A stretch of DNA of 64,000 nucleotides. It comes from Prorocentrum cordatum. Lineage: Eukaryota > Sar > Dinophyceae > Prorocentrales > Prorocentraceae. Under the pieces are notes generated by a model. The model searched no databases. It was not told where the DNA came from and saw nothing but the letters and a program-made list of their open reading frames with translations. The DNA lies in NCBI GenBank assembly GCA_963575745.1, contig CAUYUJ010017891.1, forward strand, positions 157,135-221,134, given 5' to 3'. Position 1 is the stretch's first letter. Every line of letters begins with the position of its first letter. Positions 54,267-61,552 of this stretch are shown in pieces. The position numbers and the translations under genes are program-made.

Positions 54267-56101
54267 ATGGACCCAGCTCGCAAAGCCGAGGTCGACAAGC
54301 GGTTCGCCGAGCTGAAGCAGCAACTGCGGGAAAGGCTCGGCGCGCAAGGGGCTGCCGCGGATGCCGCAGTCGCGGAGCCGACGGGGGGCCGCAGTAGCGG
54401 AAGCCCCGAGCGACCGCCGCGCGAGGCCTCCCCGCAGTCGTCTAGCTCCTCGCGGTCGGCCATCGAATATCGGCCGCCGCCGCCGATAAGCGCTGCGAGT
54501 GGGAGCTCTGCTGGTGGGAGGCGCGAAGAGGCGCAGTTGCGCAGGGCGCACTTGACCCCCAAGGCAAAATGGGGGCCTCGGGCGCAGACGACGACGAAGC
54601 AGCAGGACCAACCAACAGTGACGGGAGCCGCCACCGAGACCGCAGTTGCGGGGGTGGCCGGCGAGCCAGGTGCCGCGCGCGGCTCATCTGGGAGCAGCGC
54701 GCCCTCGGCCGTGCTGCTCGCAGCCGAGTCCAAACGAGGCGCCCAACCCGAAGACGAGGCCGCCTCCAGGAGAAAGCCGCCGAGACAACCGCCTCGGCCG
54801 ATTCGCGGCCGAGGAAAAGGCCGCCTCCCACGGAAGACTCGCCGCTGTCAGAACCGCAGTCGCGGGGTCTCGCGGGGCCTCCGTCGGAACCGCAGTTGCG
54901 GGAAGATGCGGGAGCACCGCGGAAGAAGCAGCGGACCAGGTCCCCTCCAGGGATAAACTACGTTGGGGAACGCCCCAAGTGGAACGAAGGATTCCTTCGT
55001 ACAGCAGACGGCAATCGGGTTCCGTCCACCATCGCTTGGGTGTTCAACGTGGTGGTCATCACGAAGGTGGCAACAAAGGAAGATGTCTTCAGGTGCATCT
55101 TGCACCAAACTGCGGCGGTCGTCTTCGTCGTATGGGACCCCGAGCTGTTCCGCACGGGGAACGACGAAGGCGCTTGCAGCTACGACGTTCGCGTTGGACT
55201 CAGGAGTGCCATCGACAACGCTGTCACTATGAAAAACGCCTCCGAGGAGCCTTACTGGACTACGGTTCCCCTGTTCAGAGAGACGGGCCTGGTGCTCGTG
55301 CGCCCGCACATCATCGCAGAGACCGCAGTTGCGGGTCATGTTGTTGGGGCCACCCACGCCGTCACGATCCTGAGCTTTCGCCTGAAGGGCTCCGAGATGA
55401 ATCCTGCCGCGGTGATCCGATTTGCCGTCGTGTCCAGACACGCAGTCACCGAACGTCTCCAACACAAGATCACGCAAACAGAACAACAAGCGTGGCATCC
55501 AGGTTTCTTCAAGGACGCGGTTGCTGCCATCCATAAAAATGATGTGCGGTTATTGTGCGGCCTGTTTGACATCCCGCCTGAGCAGCTCGCAGCATTGGGC
55601 CGCAGTTGCGGAGCCAGCTGCACCTGCCCGGTGGGGGTGGTGTTCAGGGCTGGACCCGCCCTGTTCGGAGGCATTGTGAAGGGCACACGCGTCATGCATC
55701 CGAATTTCGTCCTCCCCATTGGCCCGTGCGACGTGCGCATTGCGGACTACAACATTGATTTTGCAGGGAGGCCGTCGAAGAACGATCCCCAGTGGCTCCC
55801 TGAATGGATGCATCGAACAAGCGACTCCATCATCTCTCGGCGCTGGGTTCCAGCGAAGTACATGCCCAAGTGGGAGGATGACCCTGACCGCAGTAGCGGA
55901 GTCAGAGAAAAGCTCGGCTTGGCAGCGCTGCCCCCAATCGGCAAGGTCATTCAGAAGGAGCTCAACGAGAAGACCTTCAGCACGCACTGGTGCGAGGGCA
56001 TCAACCAAAACATCGTCTTCGTCGGCCACGGACGCGCAAGTCGGGCGAGCAAGCGGAAGCACGAAGAGGCGCGATCTGCCGCAGTTGCGGACGAGCGGTG
56101 A
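54267..56101 (+). CDS. Unrecognised protein with one frame break
   Basis: The ATG at 54267 (GCCATGG) opens a basic, helical N-terminus and then an Ala/Ser/Gly/Arg-rich stretch. Near 54730-54775 the coding signal moves to the frame that runs to TGA 56099-56101. In that frame, from about 54900, a globular region of about 390 residues follows with many aromatic residues, near nt 55550 Val-Arg-Leu-Leu-Cys-Gly-Leu-Phe, and near nt 55590-55630 a Cys-x3-Cys-x-Cys cluster. Seven hairpins in this second frame occur in all three phases: Pro-Gln-Leu/Ser-Arg, Ala-Val-Ala and Arg-Ser-Cys/Ser-Gly. The break may be an indel or a missed intron. Function unknown. Confidence 0.6.
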
Positions 56102-56874
56102 GTGCGGCAAGACCGAGGAGCCGCAGTTGCGGAACAGAGCTCGGTACTAATTACTGGGCGCCTGCTGCCTGCGTAGTGCATCACAGTGTAGGATAGCCCG
56201 CAGTTGCGGTGTTGCGGTTGCGGTGTAGGATAGCCCGCAGTTGCGGGGTTGCGGTTGCGAAGCCGCAGTTGCGGTTGCGTAGAATAGGAGAGCACGCGGT
56301 TGCGAAGCCGCAGTTTGCAATAAGTGTGCGCGCGCTGGGTCATCATCATCGTCGTCGTCCGTCCTCGTCGTCGTCGCTGCCGTCGTCGTCGTCGCGTCTG
56401 TCGTCTGTCGTCAGCAGTCGTCGTCGGTCGTCGTCGTCGTCACGTCTGTCGTCTGTCGTCAGCAGTCGTCGTCGTCGTCGTCCCTCCTCCCTCCTCCCTC
56501 CTCCCTCCTCCCTCCTCCCTCCTCCCTCCTCGTCCTCCTCCAGGCCGCATCCCCCCGCCACTTCCGTCCTAGCTGTCCTTCCCCTTCCCCTCCTCGTCCT
56601 CCTCCAGCTTGCACCCCCCCCCCTCCTCCAGCCTGCACCCCCCCCAAGCTCTCGCCCGATATTTTGGATTAAAACTGAGCCTTCAGTCGTCCGCAGGCAT
56701 TCGGCTCAGCAGGTCGTTGGGCTCCTGGCACACACGCCTCCACCCTGAGCGACGGACGTCGAGCCATAGTCCGCCATATCGGAGCTTTGGGCCGCAGTGG
56801 CGGACAGCGTCGGCACAGATATGAACGACAGCGTCGGCACAGATAATGCCGCAGTGGCGGACTAGAAAGCCGCA
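56102..56874. other. Intergenic with clustered micro-hairpins and GTC repeats
   Basis: Four hairpins sit within 160 bp (56121, 56200, 56236 and 56264), partly as a tandem repeat of GTAGGATAGCCCGCAGTTGC. A GTC/CCTCCT array fills about 56340-56545. Three more hairpins (56792, 56849 and 56870) stand directly before the next gene. Confidence 0.6.
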
Positions 56875-58977
56875 GTGGCGGACGAGACAGCCGCAGTTCC
56901 AGGCGGAACGCAAGGGATCTTTCAGAGGGCCAACGCCTTGAGGTCTAGATTCAGGACAGGGGACAAGGTGCGCCTCCCTGTGCTCATGCTCGCCCCGCAC
57001 ACGGGCAACCGAGGCGGGCGCTACCCTCAGCAGGAAAGGGTTCGGGAACTCGCTGTGAAAATCTTCCTGGCTGGATTCGCGCAAGCCGAAGCTGACCACG
57101 AAGGTGTCTGCGTTCAGATGTACCCAGCACAAGAGCTGGTGCTGAGAAAAAAGGAGGACCCGACGTTCCAGACGTACACAGAGAACAATCTGGAAAAAGC
57201 GACCGGCCACCTCGCTGCGTGCTTCGACCGCAGTTGCGGAACAGACGTTGCGTATGGGACGTGTTCGCACTCCCACTTGTGCCTCGTGTTGCGGGCGTGC
57301 GCCCTGGGAGCCAAGTGGCCCATCCCCAAAGGCATGGAGTTCACGGAGGACGAGAGCGCGAGGCTGAAGCCCGTGCTCGATAAGGACGGCAATCTCGACA
57401 TGGCCGCAGTGGCGGAACATGACCCTGTCGCTAAGAAACTCGTGCAGGGGGGTATGCTCATGGAAGTGCTTAGCTGGAAAATCATGGACGAGGAACCCAC
57501 TGGTGCTTCGCTCATCAGCCAGTCCCGCAATAAAGGAGCCGATTTTGCGTTGCGAACGACTGAACTCACCGCGCTCCGTGTTCTGTGCAAGGCTGTTGAC
57601 GCGGAGCTGCACGCCGCAGTTGCGGATCAGGTTGCCTTTGAAAAGGTCAAGCTCTCCGTCATGCACGAACTCGATCGAGTCGTGCAGGACCCAGACTTCA
57701 TTGAGCTGTTCTCGTTCGTTGTTGGGCTCGGGAGCACGAAAGCGCAGTTCATCCCCTTGCTGCTCCAGTTCTGCGAGGTCTACGTGAACTCCAGGAGAAG
57801 GGCCCTTCGGCTCGGTGCCTTCGGGGCAGCCAGCGAGCTTCCCGACGAAGTGCCGTGGGTCAAGGTTGCCGTGGTGATGCGATGCTACAGGAACGCGCCT
57901 GCGAGGAAGAGGGGCGTTGACACTCCTGTGTGGTGCCCTGACCCAGAACAATCGTGGAAGAAGAAGGAGTTCCGAGAATTCCTCGTCGACATGAACTCGG
58001 CTCTCCGTTTGTACATGTTCACGCTGAGCAAGGCCATCGACGGCATGGGCCCTGAGAAGGCGATCGAGTTCAAGGCGAACCTGTGCATACTGACCGCAGA
58101 CGGCTTCATACAGTACCTGAAGGTCACCAGCTTCAAGGAACGAAGTATCCCAGGACATCGTCAGGCGCTCCTCCGCGCTTGCGCGGAGGCCACGGGGAAG
58201 GTGGAGCCGAAGTCCAAACGGGACGCCCTTGAGAAGGCCCTCGGCGAAGTGGGAGTCCGAGGCGGGAAGCCCGATTGGTTCGATTTCAACGCGTTGCCGC
58301 GCCCAGAACCGAAAGAGCCCGCAGTGGCGGGGAAGACAAAGGCTTCCGCAGAGGAGCGCGAGTTGATGCCGACGGTCATTTCCTTTGACCCCACGACGCA
58401 ATTACAAACGAACCACCAGCGCAGCAGGGACACGCCGGCCATTCCACGCGGATCCTTCCCTTTGCCAATCGCCGAATGGAGGCGTTCAGCGGCAGCGAAG
58501 GAGCTGGGTCGGGAGCCTGCTTTGGTCAGCGCAGTGTTGCTGTGCCTTTGGGCGCGCCACATGTCCGCAGTTGCGGAAGCGCAAGTAGAGGTGTTGCAAG
58601 ACGCTGACACAGAGAAACGCACCGTCAAGGCAACCGCTGCAAACGACGAAAAAAGCATCGAGTTGTGGCCGTGCGTCCCAAAGGCATCCAAGGTGCACGC
58701 CGCAAGCACGCACCCCGAGAGGGTGGCCGTGCAAGTCTGGGTGAAAGGAGATCCAAATGGGGCCACGCCCACGACCTACTACTTGCACCCCGAGTTCAAG
58801 CCGCCTGCGGACAAGACGCCCGCCGACGTGGCTGACCACGATGTGCGGTTGAGAGCATGGAAGTGGGATGCGCAAGAGACAATGCACGTCTTCTGGGCAG
58901 TCAACAGAGTCACGGAACAGGAGATCCAGCAGAGAAACAGCCGTAATGAAAGCGCAGTTGCGCGCATCAACATGTAG
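56875..58977 (+). CDS. Unrecognised 700-codon protein, interrupted by TAG before its conserved-looking end
   Basis: The frame is open from just after an in-frame TAG at 56863. Its first codon is GTG, and the first ATG is at 56986, so the 5' end may be set by splicing. It is a well-mixed, mostly helical protein of unknown family. Five hairpins are read as Arg-Ser-Cys-Gly once and Ala-Val-Ala four times. The TAG at 58975-58977 is followed in the same frame by about 90 codons ending at TAA 59245-59247, including Pro-Val-Leu-Val-Asn-Thr and Lys-Lys-Gly-Glu-Glu-Leu. That segment continues the preceding fold and ends in a Lys-rich tail. A C-to-T change of CAG to TAG would explain it. Confidence 0.65.
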   Translation: MADETAAVPGGTQGIFQRANALRSRFRTGDKVRLPVLMLAPHTGNRGGRYPQQERVRELAVKIFLAGFAQAEADHEGVCVQMYPAQELVLRKKEDPTFQTYTENNLEKATGHLAACFDRSCGTDVAYGTCSHSHLCLVLRACALGAKWPIPKGMEFTEDESARLKPVLDKDGNLDMAAVAEHDPVAKKLVQGGMLMEVLSWKIMDEEPTGASLISQSRNKGADFALRTTELTALRVLCKAVDAELHAAVADQVAFEKVKLSVMHELDRVVQDPDFIELFSFVVGLGSTKAQFIPLLLQFCEVYVNSRRRALRLGAFGAASELPDEVPWVKVAVVMRCYRNAPARKRGVDTPVWCPDPEQSWKKKEFREFLVDMNSALRLYMFTLSKAIDGMGPEKAIEFKANLCILTADGFIQYLKVTSFKERSIPGHRQALLRACAEATGKVEPKSKRDALEKALGEVGVRGGKPDWFDFNALPRPEPKEPAVAGKTKASAEERELMPTVISFDPTTQLQTNHQRSRDTPAIPRGSFPLPIAEWRRSAAAKELGREPALVSAVLLCLWARHMSAVAEAQVEVLQDADTEKRTVKATAANDEKSIELWPCVPKASKVHAASTHPERVAVQVWVKGDPNGATPTTYYLHPEFKPPADKTPADVADHDVRLRAWKWDAQETMHVFWAVNRVTEQEIQQRNSRNESAVARINM

Positions 58978-59247
58978 CTGGAGACGAAAGAATTGGCGGT
59001 GTGCGTGCCTGGGACAGGCGGGGTCGTGCTCGCCGTGAATGTCCCTGTGCTGGTGAATACCACGGCCGTGAAGAAAGGAGAAGAGCTCCTGTGGGAGGCG
59101 AGACCAAAAACCGCACCGAAGAAGAAGGCGGCCGAGGAGACGTGGAAGACGGACGCGGCCAAGAGGGCCAAAGGGAAGCCTTCGGGCCAGCCCGCGCCGA
59201 AGAAATCGAAGAAAGGGTTCGACGAAAGCGGGAAGATGTCGCTCTAA
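58978..59247 (+). pseudogene. In-frame continuation after the TAG of the preceding gene
   Basis: Eighty-nine codons in the same frame follow the stop without an intervening ATG until deep inside. They read as a beta-rich end (Gly-Gly-Val-Val-Leu-Ala-Val-Asn-Val-Pro-Val-Leu-Val-Asn-Thr), then a basic Lys/Ala-rich tail, probably nuclear. It is best seen as the C-terminus of the preceding protein, lost through a nonsense mutation or reached by readthrough. Confidence 0.6.
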
Positions 59248-60000
59248 GTAATTCAGAAGCCGCTGTGGCGGCAGTCAGGGCGGCTTGCTCGCGTGACCGC
59301 AGTTGCGGGCAACAGGCCGAAGGGGGGGCGCACGCGTGACCGCTGTTGCGGAGCGCTCGTGTAGTTTTCAGTGTCACTTGCTGATGCCGCAGTAGCGGAC
59401 CGCTGACGATCGAGCACGGAGGTTCGAAACGGACCTCCTCCCTCCCTTCTCCCTCTCCTCCCTCGCCCTTCCTCCACTTCCTCCCTCTCTCCTCCTCCTT
59501 TCTCCCCTTCCTCCCAAGTTGGAAGCCGAAACTACTCATTTCCTCACTCCCGCCCTCCCTCCCTGGAGGCCCTGGAGGGCGTATCCCTCCCCCCGCCCCC
59601 GCCCCCTGGAGGGCCTGGAGGGCCCTGGAGGCCTGGAGGGCCTCCCCTGGAGGCCCTGGAGGGCCTCCGCCCTGGAGGGCCTGGAGGGCCCTGGAGGCCC
59701 TGGAGGGCCTCCCTGGAGGCCCTGGAGGGCCTGGAGGGCCCTGGGCTGAGGGCGGAGGCCCTGGAGGGCCTCCGCCCTCAGAATGCTTCAAAGCAGTGCC
59801 GCGGCACTGCTTTGAAGCATCCAGATGCTTCAAAGCATTCTGAGGGCGGAGGCCCTCCAGGGAGGCGCGAGGATCGCAGGGACCGAGGGAGGCCCTCCAG
59901 GGAGGCGTTCAGCTCGCCATCTGGCTCAACCGCGCGCGGCCCCACTGCCCGCACCCCCGCCTTGCCCGCAGTTGCGGCTGTGTCCAGCGCAGTAGCACAC
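59248..60000. repeat. CCTGGAGG minisatellite and cruciform-forming palindrome
   Basis: CCTGGAGGGC-type units fill about 59560-59770. They run into a perfect 38-bp palindrome at 59783-59820 (ATGCTTCAAAGCAGTGCC, GC, and its inverse). About 36 bp on both sides are also inverted copies of each other (CCCTCAGAATGCTT against AAGCATTCTGAGGG). Hairpins of family B occur at 59297, 59387 and 59966. The open frame of the next gene extends into this region, but that part is repeat sequence. Confidence 0.8.
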
Positions 60001-60999
60001 ATGCCGACTTCGAGCGAATGGAGCCCTGTGCGCGTTGAGAAGGTCTTGTGCATCCGTGGAGGTTGGCTTGCGCAGACCACCCCCGTCCCCGAAAAGGATG
60101 TCAAGGTGCTCCACGCATGGCCCCTCGGAGAGATAACTTTCGTGCACGTGAACATGCAAAAGGCTTGGCTGCTCAAGGTGTGCGCCAAAGGTAAACCGAC
60201 CGCAGGGGCCTTGAAGGCCTCCAAGGCCTGGGACGCGCTGAAGACAGAAGTCGCGAAGCAGGGCGGCGCCGCAGTTGCGGACGATGAGAGCGACGGCGAC
60301 GCGGGGCACGAAGCAGATGACCCCATGTCGGCCCTGGTCAGCTCCACGGACGCCACGAAGAAGCAGGCAGCGACCCCGACCAGCGCCAAGAAGCAGAAGA
60401 CTGGAACGCGTTCGGCGGCTACTGGCCTGCCCAGGGGCGAGGCCGTGGAGTCGGCCATAGCCACTGTGCACTCTGTACAGATGCCCGCAAAGAGCCCCAT
60501 GAAGTTTCCGCACGACACGGCCGGTCGAAACGTGCGGGTGGCCAGCTTCAAGCGGAGGACGTTGTGGCTGGACGCTGCAGACCTTGGGTGGCTGATCGAC
60601 ATGATCGTGGACGACGTGAGCCTCGGCGGTGTCCCCGACATCGGCGACGGCGACACGGACGAGGCCGCAGTGGCGGACAGGGACTGGGCAACGGCGGTTG
60701 ACCCTGCCACCCCGCCGGCGAAGCAAAAGGAGGTCGACCCCCTCGTGGCGCAGGGGGGCGGCTCTGGCTTCACCGTCGTTTGGGACTTCAAGGGCGCTTG
60801 GGTCGCGACCCTCACGCGAGAGTGTGCCAACAAGGGCAAAAGGATCGAGATGGAGGTGAAGAAACTTACAAAGAAGAAGTGGCAGTCGGCGCAGTCGGTG
60901 AAGGGCTACGACTACGTGTGGGAGGGCATGACGCAGCACCAGCGCAAGCAAGCGGCTCTGGATTACCTCGAGCTCCAAATCCCCAATCTGTTCGACTGA
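60001..60999 (+). CDS. Unrecognised protein (332 aa)
   Basis: The ATG at 60001 is chosen because codons upstream come from the palindrome and minisatellite. Residues 1-90 look globular (Trp-rich, with Val-Leu-His-Ala-Trp). An acidic and Lys/Ala/Thr-rich linker follows. Residues about 165-330 form a second domain with Trp-Asp-Phe-Lys-Gly-Ala-Trp-Val-Ala and a helical end. Two hairpins are read as Ala-Val-Ala (60269 and 60665), both in linker-like positions. Function unknown. Confidence 0.65.
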   Translation: MPTSSEWSPVRVEKVLCIRGGWLAQTTPVPEKDVKVLHAWPLGEITFVHVNMQKAWLLKVCAKGKPTAGALKASKAWDALKTEVAKQGGAAVADDESDGDAGHEADDPMSALVSSTDATKKQAATPTSAKKQKTGTRSAATGLPRGEAVESAIATVHSVQMPAKSPMKFPHDTAGRNVRVASFKRRTLWLDAADLGWLIDMIVDDVSLGGVPDIGDGDTDEAAVADRDWATAVDPATPPAKQKEVDPLVAQGGGSGFTVVWDFKGAWVATLTRECANKGKRIEMEVKKLTKKKWQSAQSVKGYDYVWEGMTQHQRKQAALDYLELQIPNLFD

Positions 61000-61552
61000 G
61001 GCCCGAAGCCGTATGGGCCGCAGTTGCGGTGGGGCTACTGAGTGCCCGCAGTTGCGGGGTGGCTGGGTGCGCATGAACACGCGGAGGGCGAGGCGGTGTG
61101 AGGAGGCAGGCGGAAGGTTTAGGGTGTTCCACGGGTGCACGCCTTAGTGCGCCAACTTGTGTGGGCGAGCGTTTTTCTTAGAGAAGCATGGAGTGAAGCA
61201 TCGAAACCCTGTGCGCGCGATGATTGGGGCTTCCGCGCGGGAGTTGTTGAAAAGTACCTCCTTCTTCGCCCCTCCGCATCGTCTTCAGTTGCTCCTCCCT
61301 CCTCCCCTCCCTCTTCCTAGTTCTGTAGCCCGCAGCCGAGTGCCCGGCTCGAGTCGTTCGCCACGCGGCCGCTCATGGATGTTCCCGTGGGGCGGACATG
61401 GTATGGCGAGGAGGAGGACTGGGAAGCATCTTCGAAGGGGAGGGGCTCTATTTTTTTTGTTTGTTAGTTTTTTTTTTCTTGTTTTTGGTTTTTGTTTTGT
61501 TTTTTTTTGTTTTATCGTGTTTTTTTTCTTGTTTGGTTCATTTCATTCCTGA
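61000..61552. other. Intergenic or intron with long T-rich tract
   Basis: Two hairpins (61018 and 61046) follow the previous stop. From about 61445 to 61545 the sequence is strongly T-rich and ends TTTCATTCCTGAG, which fits a polypyrimidine tract and 3' splice site before the next coding segment. A donor could be GT at 61400-61401, but this is not certain. Confidence 0.5.
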
